Assembly (NCBI GenBank): GCA_027382625.1
Contig: JAJKFJ010021420.1
Span: forward strand, 186,001-250,000
Source of the DNA: Tetmemena sp. SeJ-2015
Taxonomy: Eukaryota; Ciliophora; Spirotrichea; Sporadotrichida; Oxytrichidae
Length of the DNA stretch: 64,000 nucleotides
Direction: 5' to 3'
In this document: positions 36,112 through 48,625 of the stretch, in pieces
How positions within the stretch are numbered: position 1 is the stretch's first letter
Layout: the number at the start of each line of letters is the position of its first letter
Made by a program: the position numbers and the translations under genes
The notes under the pieces: generated by a model
What the model was told of the DNA's origin: nothing
What the model saw: only the letters and a program-made list of their open reading frames with translations
Databases searched by the model: none

Positions 36112-39100
36112 TCAATTTTAATTCTTTACATTATTATATAATTCCTTATTATCATTTCTGTTGGTAAGTGAGCTAGGAGCATTTCTCTTAATGTTTGGTC
36201 CATTCATATTAACCCCTCTACTAGAAGCATCTCCATAATTAATTTAAAATAAAATATCCATTATTGAATGACTTTTCAAGTTGGTTACCTTTTTCATTTT
36301 AGATTTGGGGCAAGTTAAAGCTTTTGTTTGAACTGTTTGCTCCACCGCCGTACATCTAATAGCTATTTAAATAATTTAAATTTTCCTAGGTGCTTCCTAT
36401 AATCGAATTGTTGTTGAAGGAGGAGTTATGATTGAAACTCATGTCTCTCTATTTCGGTTAAACGAAGGAGTGGTTCATATTTTGCTAAGAGTAGTTAGAC
36501 TTTAAACTATAATTAAAAGCTATTAAACTATAAAATAAAGACCCTGCATGCTCTCTCTCCCCACCAATAAACGGACTAGTTGAACGAATGTACTTGCTAT
36601 TCAAATTTCTATTTCCAACTTGAGCAGCTGCAATTCCTAAGTTTTAGTTCATCAAGAGTTACTGATTGATCTAAGGTGCCTAATCCTGGACCTGGTTGAT
36701 ATTTTGATAAACATTATTTTGCATATGCTGAAGATGAGTGGTTAGAGATTAAGTTCTCTAGTTGAAATATATCTACCTCTACTCCTCCTTCTACTGCAAG
36801 AAATGAAGTCTTGTTTGCATTCTTAAATTCTATTGCTGTTTCATCTTCTCCTCTTTTGCAGCTATGCTATCCGTTTAAAGTGTCGAGAAGGAGCCTTGAT
36901 TCACTCCACCATAGGAAAAATCTCGTGCAACAGGCATAGGAGGCAAATTTTTATTTCCAGCAAGAGGCTTCCCACCGTGATACTGGATAGTGTTGGTTAA
37001 GAGAGGTTAAGGCCTATTTAAGAGCGCTGTCTAATCACTCTTCACTGACTTCACTTCAAAGTTATGAGCGTTGATTAAGTATATAAAACTAAAATGAGTT
37101 ATTGATGTCCAAGAATTGCTGATTCTTGTTGTTATATTGACTTTGATTAAGTTGAGATTAGTTCTAACTATAAATACTCTAGATATTTTGATTGTAAAAT
37201 TGTGTCCTTCGACTTTCTGACTCCTCTTTGATGACATCTAGTATAGTCCCCTTTTACTCCATTTGGTGAAGATTTCCCGTTTTTACGGAATCAGCTTTTG
37301 AAGTTATACTCATTATCTCGACATCTTTCAAACTTGGTGTTTAGGGTACTTGAATATTTCCATAAATATGAGGACCCTTCAGCTTGCTCAAATTGCTCTC
37401 ATTCAAGCTTTTTTACTACTTCTAATTCCTAGTTAAAGGATTCATCTCTTCAATCTCTCCATCACTATCCTCTTGTGTTTCTCTTCTCTCTCCTTCAGGT
37501 ACAGTTGATGAGTTCTCTATGAAGTTCACATCTTAAAGTTTTCTAGTTAAATTAGGATTGATATCGAAGTCTTCTTCCTTTCCTTCTTCCCTCTCTTCAT
37601 CAGATTGATTTGTCTGCTACTACTTCTATTCCTAGTCATAGTCTTTCATTTAACTACTACCCTTAGATTTCCTAAAGTAAGAGTGCCGACTTATTTCTGC
37701 AACAGTCATAGTCTTTTCCCTGAACACTGAATCCTTTAAAGGATCATTTTTGAAATCCTCGCTTTCTCTTTCCTTAACTTGCATGGATACACGAACCATA
37801 TGCTCTTAAGAAGTTCGAATTGGGTTAAAGTAGGGTCCTCTTTAGCTACTATTCATTTAATTCTTTTGAGACTTTGGGGATAGAAGTCCACTCTTACTCT
37901 GAATCCTTGGTGAGTTCATCATTAAGTGTTCCTCCAACCCTTATTTATCGTTGTCTTCCTTGATCTTAAAAGACCCTTCAAATGTTGCTCTTTTAGATTC
38001 CTCATCTTATTCTTGACTTTAATTCGAAGTTTTAATATGCATATTGGGGTTATCAAACTTTCTTAGGTTCTATGGATTAAGCAAGTTCTCATTTCTGTTT
38101 TGCTGCTTTTCTTATTTGATATCTGCTTGGTACATAGCTTATAGGCTTTTATTATAAGTATTGCTGTCATCTAAGAACAGAGCCATTCTTTCATTATAAC
38201 TTGGTGAGGCTTGATACGTTTACTCAGGCTTTTCCTACTCAGTGTAAATGTCGTTTTTTAACTGATTGATAGTCCCAGGTTGTAAGTCTTGAAATTTCAC
38301 GATTTCATCTGGATAGAGAGGCTCCCATTTATTTAACTTCGCACCTTGCGTCATCGGTACCAATTGACCTTTCATTCTTTGATGCATCTCACAATGTGAA
38401 AATGTATGCATGTACATATGTATTTTATAGCATCTCATCTTTTTCATAAGGGTATACTTCATTGTTGTCTCTCCATCTTATACCATATGTTTTCCTATGC
38501 GATGGCTTCCGAGGGACGAACTTTATATTTCCCTCGCTCTTGAGAGAGTTCTTATAAGAGTTGACTACAATTTTCTCTTCCTCGGAGTAAAGTCCCCTCT
38601 CATAGAATGTTTCCCAATCCTTTGAAAGGAACTAAATGTAGTCACCCTCTAGTCTATTTTCAAACTGCAGAAGCTTCTTAAGAATGGAGGGCGTCATCTC
38701 TAGACCTGGTTTCTTATTGTTCATGAATTCAAGGGCTTTGATCAGACCCCATCTGTAACGCTGCATAAAGATCACCAAAGCAGCGACGACGCATCTATTC
38801 TTTCCATTCAGAGAGTGGATCAAAATACCCTGAAAGCCTGATAAGGCCTGCGAAGCAAAGTCATAGATCCCATTAGTTGTCTGCTGGGAAAGATCATTCG
38901 GCTAAAAATACATAAATTCACTGAAAGTAAGCAATCGGGTAGTTTATAATTTGCTTTGATTGTTGTGGTGAGAAAACTACTTACCTTGAATTCCTTCCAG
39001 CATAAAGTGTGATACTTGAACTCAGAGAGCTTTCAAAGTTTAAACTGAAAAAATTGAATATGTGATATATTTTAAAAAAGTGGTTATCAATCTGATCTCC

Positions 39101-39382
39101 AGCGCAATTGATGACACACGTGATTTTGTTGCACCTGAGGAACTCTATGTCCTTTGAATAAATAAGTTTGGCTTAAGCTTACCTCAGAGCATATAGCGTC
39201 TCCCAAGAAAACTCCATCCATCAATTTTACAGCTCCTACTATGTCTATCATGTTATCATCGTCCTCTTCATCTCTATCTAGACTTGATCTTCTGTTTTCG
39301 ATTTAATCCTAGAGTATAATTAGAATGTTATTAGCTTTACTTTTTAGGAAAATTGTTGCTCAGAAGAATAATTGGTTGTCAT
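36112..39382 (-). CDS. Catalytically dead dual-specificity-phosphatase-like protein with long polar tail
   Basis: Start ATG 39382 (MTTNYSSEQQFSQK); a GT-AG intron is needed to reach DQIENRRSSLDRDEEDDDN. The phosphatase-like domain reads VGAVKLMDGVFLGDA, CNKITCVINCAGDQI, YHTLCWKEF, then GILIHSLNGKNRC where active phosphatases have HC-x5-R. The cysteine is replaced by serine while the His and Arg remain, so the fold is kept but catalysis should be lost, a pseudophosphatase in the manner of STYX. After it come GLIKALEFMNNKKPGLEMTP, typical of the helix following the signature, and a tail of some 700 residues rich in Ser, Glu, Asn and Lys ending at TGA 36112-36114. Three to four introns are inferred. 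The tail has stretches such as EEREEGKEEDFDINPNLTRK. It shares a 167-bp divergent promoter region with the CFAP97-like gene. Confidence 0.65.
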
Positions 39383-39549
39383 CTATTTGAGATTCAGTAG
39401 AGGGTTTGCTCTCATTATGATTTCGATAATAATTTTTAAACACTTTTTCCACTTATTCTAAAAAGCTAAGTCTATATAGTTATCATATGAAAGGTTTATA
39501 AAAGAGAACTTTTTATAATAATCGTAGATAAAATACTTATAAACAAAAC

Positions 39550-41313
39550 ATGATTGAGAGACATAAAAGAGGCAACGGTTCCACACTTATGTAAGTAGTG
39601 GGGATTTAAGGCAACTTCAATATCTTTCAACAATACAATCAATAGTCATATTTTTTTATTAGGCCTTACCTAAACTATGTGAATCATGTGAGTAAGCTGA
39701 TATAATCTCAAGCCGCGGTGGACACTACAACTCCAGAGGCCTTTGAAAAAGTCAGATCCCAAATTCAGTTTTAAGTAAACAGAAACAAGAAAGTAAAGTA
39801 ATGGCCTTTTCGATTCTTCCTTTAAGATTATTTCTAAATTCTAACTCTATATGCTATAGAGAGGATTCAATAGTAAGAGAGAACCTTCGCATGCTCTACA
39901 AGATGACTTATATCGCAGAAGTAAGTTACTAATTTCCTATCCCATTTTTCTTTCATAGAATGAAAAAATGCCACTGCTTCAGAGATTCGGCCCTAAAAGC
40001 CTGAACGTAGTAAAAAAGCGACAAGAGATGAAGCGCATAAATTAATAAAACGATATGCTCAAGAGTAAAATAGTTAATGTAAAATCCTCAGTGACTCAGA
40101 ATGACCTGTAAAAACACCCAAGCTAAGTTGGACTATCACTAGAAGATTCTTCATGATTATTCTCCTCTAAAAGCTTTGTAGAGACTTGATCCACTTGTAT
40201 TGAAACAAATTCAACAGAAGGTAAGTACGTATCATTTACATCGATGTCTTATATTCTTGCTATAGACTTAGAGCAGACTCTATAATGACAGCATCACTAG
40301 AAATAGTATGACCAGCTTAGGATATACAACCTCAACTAAGCTAAGTCCTCAGTAGAGCGTCATCTTTAAGAAGAAGAGTAAATTAAAAAACCAAAATGAC
40401 TTGACTCTCCCTGAAATAAGAGACAGGAGCCACATGACAATTGAAGATGCCGACACTTTGACCTAGGTGAATGCAACTATTCTCCAGATTTCGGATAATG
40501 AAGACACTTTCACTAATTAGGCTGCTGCTGATTTTAGATAGAAGCTGAATAAGTCAGTCGATATCTCTTCAGTTCGGAATAATAAGACCATCACTAACAA
40601 GACCTAGATTCGATACAGACCTAAGCAACTTAAAAATTTCAACTCTCTGAACTAGAATGACTACAAGTTAGTAACAGTTTATACTAGAGCGTTTAGGAGC
40701 CTCAACGCTTAATATCATAGCTCTCTGAAAATGGGACACTTCCTACACAACCTTACTTAAATTTACAGCCCTTCGATTAAGAGCCGAATAAACCCACCAA
40801 CATTTCTTCCCTTACAAAGGGAACTTTCTACTTACAGCCTTAAAATTTTCAGTCTAGCTCCTATGGGTTAGTGGGAGTGAACTCTTTAAGAGCTTAATCA
40901 ATAAATTTGGATTTGGATAAGCTGCTCAGGAAAAAGCTTAAGATTGCTGCTCTGAGCAACTCTAATAACGCTTAGTTAAGAATGAGGAACAAAAGTGTCA
41001 TGTCGAGTTAGAATCAATCCATGATGTAGCAGTATTCATAAATAAATATCTTGAGTGGGTATTTAAATTTGCTCGAATTATTCTTAAGATGAAGCATTTT
41101 AAGCTAATGATAGTACGATACAGCCTAAGATCTTCAAATCTATGACCAAAGGATATTTCGCAAATATTTATTGAATATTGTTATTAAGGAAGCTTGACTT
41201 CGAGTAAGATTTTCAAGAAGTAAGGTGCAAGAAAGAGTATTGGAATGAATATATAGGAAAATGGAAATGCGAAACCTCAACAAATATAAGTATTAAGATT
41301 GATTAATTTATGA
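39550..41313 (+). CDS. CFAP97 (KIAA1430-like) family protein
   Basis: Start ATG 39550 (MIERHKRGNGSTL); stop TGA 41311-41313. After GT-AG introns the reading AIERIQQQERENLRMLYKMT and then PKSLNVVKKRQEMKRINQQN matches the CFAP97 pattern: an ENxxLLxRL helix, then a [RK]SLNxxxRxxExxRIxxEN helix. The rest, to the stop, is Ser/Asn/Thr-rich low complexity (around 40250-41250), ending GARKSIGMNIQENGNAKPQQ. CFAP97 relatives are associated with cilia, which suits a ciliate, but function is inferred from the family only. Gln encoded by TAA/TAG is frequent. Some frame changes in the tail are unresolved. Confidence 0.6.
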
Positions 41314-41621
41314 TTTCATATTAAACAAATCAAGAGATTCATTATGACAAAAGATGACCTGATTTCTGCTTATATTGAAAATAGACAGCTGATACCAAAC
41401 AACACTATAGAGGAAGGGTTTCAGCCGGTTTACAGTGCACGCTAATTCAATCATAACTGCTCGACTAATTAGTACTATGCAGATTGACACAATTTTCATT
41501 TTATCACAAGTATTTGTTTCAGAACTTTTTTAAATTGATTTAAGCTATTGAGTTGAGATAAAAGCATGAATAATATAATAATATAGTAGAAAAGAATAAT
41601 TAGGGAGTGATCTAAAAAGAG
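41314..41621. other. Intergenic spacer
   Basis: About 300 bp of AT-rich sequence between two plus-strand genes. Nothing recognisable apart from presumed 3' and 5' flanks. The minus-strand open frame here is a shadow. Confidence 0.35.
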
Positions 41622-44050
41622 ATGGAATCGATATTTGAATGTGGGGTCTGTTTTAAATCCTACAACCACTCAGAAAAGAAGCCTTTATCTTTGCCTTGCG
41701 GCCACACCTTCTGCCTCGAGTGTCTAAAATAAATCAACAAACACAACATAATTAAGTGCCCCTTCGACAAGATCGCGCATCACACCATAGCTGAGAATTT
41801 ACCAGTCAATTAATCTTTCATAAATTAGCACTTTAATGTGATGGGAGGAATTTTTTTTAAATTACGCAGTTCTGACAGCCTTGCCTATCACAAGCCAGAG
41901 CTCGCAAACTGGAGAGGGAGGCACCAAGCAGCCAAATTAAACCATGTGCGACGTGCATAAAAACAAGAAAGTCAAGTTCTTCTGTAAAAGTGACCATGAG
42001 ATGTTCTGCTCGAAGTGTGTTCTCAAGCACACTAATGCAAAGCACGATGTCATGCCATGCTCTTACAAAAGTAAGTCAAGTTGTCTGCCTTAATTTAAAA
42101 GTCCTCCCAAAAATATTCGAGAGAAAAAGCCTCAAATAAAAATAAAAGACCAAAATAAATAAGTAACTCTCTGGCTTAATTATATTGCTTCTTTTATCAC
42201 AGGCTTTTCTATAAACTCGATTTGAGAGGCATTATTAAGAATATTCTTTAAAATATCCTCCTTCCCTTTTATATTTTAAAGAAATTCCTCCTTTAATAAG
42301 CAAACTTTCTCTTCTAAGGGTGAAAAACGAAGTACCCACCAGAATTTTTAGAATCAATTCCCAATAATCATCTTAAGATTCTTCCTTTTTAAACCAAATT
42401 ATTCTAATTTTGACCACACTATTTTAGTAATGGAAATGAAGCGACTAATTAAGGACATGCTTGAGGAAGTAGAAATAATTGACCGCACTAACAGCGTCTG
42501 TGAAGAGCTCTACGCAAAGCTAGAACAGAAAGTAAAGAAGAAGTTCCATGAGGAGGTCGACCGTCTAGAAAAATCCTTCAGAAGGATAATTGAGCAGCTC
42601 GAAATCCAATAGCAAAATTTGCATCCCAAATAATTCGACTAGTGAAATATGTTTTTTTCACTCTTAAATTTGTACACTATGATGAAGGAGCAAATCGACA
42701 AGGAGTTGAAGTGTTTGACTGAGAAGAAAAAGAAGGTCAAGGAAAGGGACGATGCGATCGTGTAAAATAGATAAGATCTAAATCTAGCACTCAATAACAT
42801 GGATTACTACTCGGATGACATGACTTTCAACACTTACTTTGAAAAGAAGAAGAGAGACTTGAAGGTGCTATCTGTGTTAAATGACTTTATAAAGCCAAAT
42901 CCATACTTCGTATACTACATGTTTAAGGACTCAATACATGTCGATGACTATGGCTCTATAAAGGAAACTCTCTTCAAGTTCCCTTAAATGACCAGAGTAA
43001 GATTTGCTATTGCTATACCAGTTATAAATATAAGCAATTTACATCATTATAAAACTTTGACAATACTTTTACTAACAAACTTGTAGAACTCGGCCCACTA
43101 AGCTCATATTTACCTGTTTGGAGATGACGTAAATTCCAAAGTGTCCCTCTGCTATGATGTAAATGAGGACGAATGGACCAGCAGAAAGCTGCCAGATACC
43201 TCATAATAGAAGTTCTATCAGTGCTCAGCCGCGATCGCACTTTCTCCACTAGAAATCCTCATTACCGGAGGAGGATCGCCTCCAAAGAAGGACTCTCGCC
43301 TATATCTTACTCAAAAGAACGACATAATTCCCAAGGCTATGATGAACGAGAGTAGAAACGCTCATGCCATTACTCTCTGTAAGGGAGCTGTCTTTGTGCT
43401 GGGTGGATTCTCAGGAAAGTAGAGACTCAACTCGGTGGAGAGATACAACGTCAAGGAAGATAAATGGTAGGAACTTTTATTTAACTTTAAATTCCTTTCT
43501 TGATAAATGGTCACCTATGGCTCCTATGAAAGATAAGAGACACTATCTCTCTGCTTGTGCTGTGAATGATGAGTTTATATACGCCTTTGGAGGATTCTTT
43601 GGTAGCACAGAATAGGAAATAAATGACAGCATTGAAGTCTATGAAGTAGAGAAAAATATCTGGTCAGTGCTGACCGTGAGAATGAAGAATGCTCTCTGGG
43701 CCTGCAGCGCACTTTCTATTTCTCCAAACGAAATCATACTGATAGGTGGTAAAAACACTAATAGGAATGGGGAGGTAAATCTCTTCAATATCCAGACAAA
43801 GACTTGGAAACAGCTCCACAACATGAATCAACTGAGAGTCTCACACAAGTCCTTCTACCTATAGTAAGTTAAAGTTTTTGCTCTTAACATTCTTTTTAGG
43901 GGCAAGATCTATGTGATCGGAGGTGACTATGAGATGAGTTGCGAGGTGTATGATTTGAAGGAGAACAAATGGAGTTTTATAAGCTCATATAATTCTCTCC
44001 TCGGCAACTCGCTTTATTCTTTTTCATCTGCTATGGCAGTAATGGAGTGA
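41622..44050 (+). CDS. RING/B-box/coiled-coil protein with kelch repeats (TRIM-like)
   Basis: Probable E3 ubiquitin ligase architecture. ATG 41622 opens a RING finger: CGVCFKSYNHSEKKPLSLPC then GHTFCLECLKQ and KCPFD. A B-box follows at about 41943-42069 (CDVHKNKKVKFFCKSDHEMF then CSKCVLKHTNAKHD). After an intron of about 360 bp a coiled coil runs from 42430 (MEMKRLIKDMLEEVEIIDRT…RLEKSFRRIIEQLE). The C-terminal half carries kelch repeats: KGAVFVLGGFSGKQRLNSVE, FIYAFGGFFGSTEQEINDSI, ILIGGKNTNRNGEVNLFN and KIYVIGGDYEMSCEVYDLKE, each with the GG and spaced aromatic residues of kelch blades. It ends SSAMAVME at TGA 44048-44050. At least four GT-AG introns interrupt the gene. The substrate is unknown. 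Confidence 0.82.
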
Positions 44051-44347
44051 GAGCCCGCACACAAGTATCCATGTGGGCTTAACTTGGCATTTAAAAATAC
44101 CTGTATAAAGCCACTTCAGTAATGGCTCACCAAATAACTAACTAACTGCATAAGTGGGAGATAGATACTTTTGCTGTTCTAAGATTAAGTATTTTATAAT
44201 TTGTAACACAAATTCAATTTTGCTAGAGTCTATTAGCTCAACAGTCAAGCGATTGATGTTCTTAGATTTTAGATATGTATGGTAATTTAGTTTCAGGTAG
44301 TATAATAAATCTACTTTATTACCAAGGAGTATTAGATTTGATTTTTA

Positions 44348-45735
44348 ATGGGGAACGCATTCGCCTTCTGTTGCCACGACAGAACATCTAACACAGCTCT
44401 GCTACCCTCAGATTACTAAGCCAGCAGAATTTAGCACAAGGAACCTACACCTCTAGTCCAGTATGATATAGTTCAAAATTTGGCAATAGATATGTATTAA
44501 ATGCATGAGTCTATCTTTATCTCTTTCTTTATTTAACTTTTTTTGGTGGTTTTTTATGATATAAATGTCAAAAGCAATAAAGTTGCGGCTAGAAACATAG
44601 AAGATTTTGAGAGTGAGAAATGTGAGGCCGTCTTGGACGATGATGATACTACGGCAGTCCGCAACACTTATACCGCACCTACTTAAGGATAAGTAAAAAA
44701 ATTAGGAATTACTCTGAGTGCTTATAGGAGGAAGATCAGAAGAGTATTAGGAGCGCTTAAAAATTGGACAAAGGATTCACTTAATTACCATCTTTATTTA
44801 TTGCATGTTTAGATTAGCAAAGATGAACAACGAGGATCAATTGGATAGATACGAGTTAGCAATAGATGACGATCAAGAGATTGTGGAGTTGTCTTAACAC
44901 CGAAACGAAATGGAGAACGACTTGGTATTCGTAAGATTCATTTCTCAAGAGAATAATTTAAACCAAGTTGTTCTGTATAGACTAAGAATGGGTTAGCTCA
45001 GTATATCAACTCTCAATTTGCTTTTGAAAACGATGAGAGTTAGTTCAAGCTGTGGGATTAGAAATTGAACAAGGAAGGCGTGATAGTTTGGCTTAAGAAG
45101 GGTGGAAGCTAGTTCGATAAAAACCTGCCATACGTTAAAGTAGAGGCAACCTTCAAATCTTTCTACAGCATGTATAAGCTCATCGAAACAGTAACTTTAA
45201 GATCTCTCCTTATGAATTACATTTGTAGATCTTCAGCACTGAGCACAGAAGGAAGTGGGACAAGGATGTTCTTGCTTATGAGATTACACCTATTGGGCAG
45301 CATGAATAAGATTTTATGAGATTCTAATCTTATTACTCTATATGAAAACGTGTATTTCAATTACCAGATGAATAAGTCGCCAATCGGCTCCAACAAAGAC
45401 TTCGTAGATAAGTAAATCAAGTTCACTAAGAATAATGAGCTATACGTTTACTATTCAACAGTCCCCGATGATGCAGCAATAAAGCCAAACCAACCTAAAG
45501 TAGATAGAGCTAAGACTATTATTGGCATGAATTATAACATGAAATTGCAATTACTTATTTAAAGATAGGCATTGGGAAGATTTACAGAAGGGAGGAGGAT
45601 GAATAGATCATGTACCAGATGTTGATGCAGTGTGACCTTAAAGTGAAGATTACTCCAGCAATCATAGGAATGTTTTTGCCTAAAGGTATGCTTGAATGGG
45701 CAAAGAAAGTTAACAAATACATTATTCATCAATAA
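44348..45735 (+). CDS. START-domain lipid-binding-like protein with N-terminal MGNAFAFCC
   Basis: Start ATG 44348. The N-terminus MGNAFAFCCHDRTSNT has Gly2 and a vicinal Cys pair, fitting N-myristoylation plus palmitoylation (inference). After introns the protein reads FKLWDQKLNKEGVIVWLKKG, then LPYVKVEATFKSFYSMYKLI, HRRKWDKDVLAYEITPIG, FTKNNELYVYYSTVPDDAAI and RREEDEQIMYQMLMQCDLKV, and close to the end KGMLEWAKKVNKYI. The order of these elements (KxWD, a strand with Y-Y-S, a basic switch, then the C-terminal amphipathic helix) follows START domains, which bind lipids in a deep cavity. The stop is uncertain because no TGA follows closely in frame, so the 3' end is approximate. An N-terminal acidic stretch (DDDQEIVELSQHRNEMENDL) precedes the domain. 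Confidence 0.6.
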
Positions 45736-45789
45736 AATTATTAAATAGAGCTATAAATACTATTTAAAATAGCAATAATGACAATTATG

Positions 45790-46093
45790 ACTCAATCTAA
45801 TGAATTATTTTTTAATTTCATGACCACTATTAAAGTTACGAATTACAAATATTTTATATGTAAATCTAAAAGAAAACATAAATAAACAAATCTTTATTAA
45901 ATCTAAATTTATAAATCTGTTTCTCAAAGATAATTCGAAATTCATGATAAAAGAATAGTTGCTGGTGTATAAAATGAATTATCGTGAGTAATAAGCCATT
46001 ACATTCCCGATAAAACCATTGTAAATAATAAAGTTTAAAGATAAATATGTAAACTAAATTCGTTTAATATAAAGATCATTTAAGTACTATCAA
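45790..46093. other. AT-rich spacer, no gene seen
   Basis: Very AT-rich stretch between the START gene and the duplicated arginine-kinase fragment. No conserved reading frame and no repeat structure noticed. Confidence 0.4.
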
Positions 46094-47585
46094 TCAAAGG
46101 GACTTTTCTTTTTCTATCATAGCATTGACACCATTGTACATATCCTGGACAAGACTTACCTCTGAGAAACCAAGGCGACGCTTGTTCGAAATGTCAAACA
46201 CGCTGTCCACAGTCTCAGAGTGCTCTCCGTGGATGCCTCTGATCTGCACGTGGTATTAGTCAGCTATGGCTTGGAACGCTTCCATGTTCTGCGCCAACTT
46301 TGGAAGTCTGATGTGCACTGAAGCACGAAGCGCAGTGCCTAGGTTAGTCGGGCAGGACGTAATGAATCCCAAGTTAAATATTAAAGTGCTCATCGTGAGA
46401 GAACTTCACAGTCTTCTCGATGTGGGCGCATGCTCTTGATAAAACTTAACCCTGAAAAAGCTTTTACTTTAGTAAATGTTTAAATTTAGCCTCTCGAATA
46501 CTGCTCCAATGTCGCAACCCTGCTGCATGGAAATGATTCGTAGTTGATCCTCCTCGTTGAACCAAACCAAGAATGTCTTGTTCTCGTTGTGGAAAATTCC
46601 TCTTCCTTCTGGCCAGTCTCTGTTCAAACCGCATGCCTCGAGGAATCCTCAATTTTTATAATGGGTATCATAAGAATTTTAATCTGTCGCCCTCTTTGAA
46701 CAAGAAGTGATCATCGATAAGTTGCTTCCTGTCTTCCTCTGCGAGCGAGTTAAGAGCGTAGTACTTGCCAGCCAGATCTCCATCAAACGAAGTCAAAGCG
46801 TCAGCAAACTTTTCTTCAATGTCAAGTCGTTACTCCTTCGTCAGACCCGGCCCTAGAGGGTAATCATAGATAGAATTGTAGATGTGTAATTGAATCAGCC
46901 AGGTTTCTGCCCACCCTAATTCTTGTACTCACGATCATGTTTGCTGGGTCACCCTCCTCAAAGAGTGGAGGACAGTGAAGCTTTGAACTGTCCATGTCGC
47001 TCACGTGTTTCGCATTTACTGGGTCGTGGCCATGATACTCTTTGATAATTTGTAAATCAATCTGAAATACATAGAGTCTTGCGAACCACAATATTAAGTT
47101 GAAAGGAAAAATAATAAGCAATAAACTCCTGGTAAGAGTCAACATTCTTGTGCCGTATAATATAGTTGCTTGAAAGAGAATCCGAATATCTTCTCTTTTG
47201 TTTGCTTCCCAATTCTTGTGAGAACCGTAGATATTGGTTGCCGGTGGTAAGGTAGAGATCTCCTTGTATTTGTGAGTTTTCAAGATGATCAGCTGCCAAA
47301 TTTAATTCTCAATACTCAATCATTAAATGAATTTCTCTTCTTTCACTTTCGTTTCTTCAACATAACTTCCCACCCTTTGTCTCGTTTGGAGGTCTGAGGC
47401 TTCTTTCTTGGGGATCATGGCTGACTTCGATACTGTCTTGTACGATGATAACTTTCAATTTCCGAGTCTTCGCTTGTAGATGCTATAATGTTGTGTTGGT
47501 TCTGTTGTTTCCATGAGTCGTCCTTCAAAAACAGGAAACTGTTTCTGCGATGGCCTAGAATTCTTCCTTTCTTTCTCCCAAGAGT
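46094..47585 (-). pseudogene. Partial duplicate of the arginine kinase gene, first part (C-terminal domain and linker)
   Basis: This is a second copy of the region 54745-56275, on the same strand. The left part (46094-47040) is near identical to the fourth kinase domain, including conserved IES-like inserts at the same places (for example the 36-bp type around 46635-46672 and the 13-bp version of the tiny IES near 46370). The right part (47040-47585) has decayed: several small deletions destroy the reading of residues that are intact in the other copy, and the pointer repeat AGCATAA has degenerated to unlike sequences. The left end differs from the main copy: it ends AMIEKEKSL at TGA 46094-46096, resembling the end of kinase domain 3. 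The copy is interrupted at 47586 by a transposon and resumes at 51649. Probably not expressed. Confidence 0.75.
47583..47585. repeat. TBE target-site duplication, left copy (AGT)
   Basis: AGT directly abuts the transposon and is repeated at 51649-51651. The uninterrupted paralogue at about 56271 has a single AGT in the same context (CCCAAGAGTGGGAGG). Confidence 0.85.
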
Positions 47586-47616
47586 CAAAACCCCATTAGA
47601 TGATAAGAAAGTGAAA
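47586..47616 (+). repeat. TBE left terminal inverted repeat (outer part)
   Basis: Starts CAAAACCCC then ATTAGATGATAAGAAAGTG. It is the inverse of the right end apart from one missing C4A4 unit and a few substitutions. Confidence 0.85.
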
Positions 47617-48189
47617 ATAAGTTTTTTTTCTTTTTCCTCCTTTTTTTTTTTTTTTTTTTTTTTTTTTTCTGTTGAGAATATAATTTATAATACTTATAAC
47701 AATGCGAGTCAAACGCGAAATTACTCAAAAAAAACTACATAATCCATCATATCTCGTTTCATTTTGCTCTAAGGTATGGATGTAGTCACCTTAATCAGTA
47801 GTAATAGCCAGTTCTCAACATCAATCCATCGCAAAATGATGAGAGTGCCAGCGCGCATATACTCTTCGCATTTAAAGGTTTACTTTGCAGCATGAGAAAG
47901 TTTAGGAATTGCAGCTGTCTCTCGCACTTCTAAGTTCGATGTTCACATCATTATTTGATTGATCTCAAACTCTTCATCAGTAAGCGCACTTCAGTTTGGA
48001 TAATGAAGGAATCCATAGATAGTGTCCTTATCTCAAGATCTCTCCTAGACTGTAGCAAACATCTATCGTTGAAGTAAAATGGCATAACTACAAAACTGTG
48101 AATCGAGTGAAGCGCGTATGTAGACTTCACTAAGCCATTTTACTATAATAATCTGAAATATAATTTACGACTAAGCTGCTTCAGGTGTG

Positions 48190-48625
48190 AGAGGTATAGC
48201 GTGAGTTTGTATGTGCTGACGAAGCTGTGTTCACACACAACACCTTCATTAAGAAGGGTTGGTACAAGAAGCACGATAACATAGAAGTTTACGATAGAAA
48301 GCAAATATAACTACAAGTGCGTTACTTGCAGGAATCAGCGAAGACTCAGGCTTAGAAGCTTATGTCCTTCATCCTCGTCTATCAAGCGAGAGGAGTATGT
48401 TGCGTTCCTTAAGAAGCTCAGAGAGGAGATCAAGACGGTGAGATCGTTCTACTCGTTGACACCTCACGATCTACAAGACAAAGGAAGCGAGAAGGCATAC
48501 GCTGAGTTGAACATCACTCCATGTTTTTAATGTTTACCTACTTCGCCAGAGTTCACGGCATCGGGTTTTACTGGACTTAGTTAAGGGACACTATAAGAAG
48601 CTGCTGCTCTATCATTGATGCATGA
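48190..48625 (+). pseudogene. TBE transposase remnant (42-kDa ORF, IS630/Tc1-mariner type)
   Basis: Plus-strand remnant of the DDE transposase. It shows ADEAVFTHNTFIKKGWYKKH, the region around the first catalytic Asp, then EEYVAFLKKLREEIK. In a shifted frame it ends in LVKGHYKKLLLYH, which corresponds to the conserved segment after the catalytic Glu. At least two frameshifts and missing residues between the blocks show that the gene is broken. The upstream N-terminal part (47760-48180) is hard to follow. Assignment follows from the fold motifs and from its place inside a telomere-tipped element. Confidence 0.7.

Noticed and set aside
47488..47742. Plus-strand open frame with poly-Phe
   Set aside because: It spans the decayed kinase copy, the transposon border and the poly(T) run, so it cannot be a gene.
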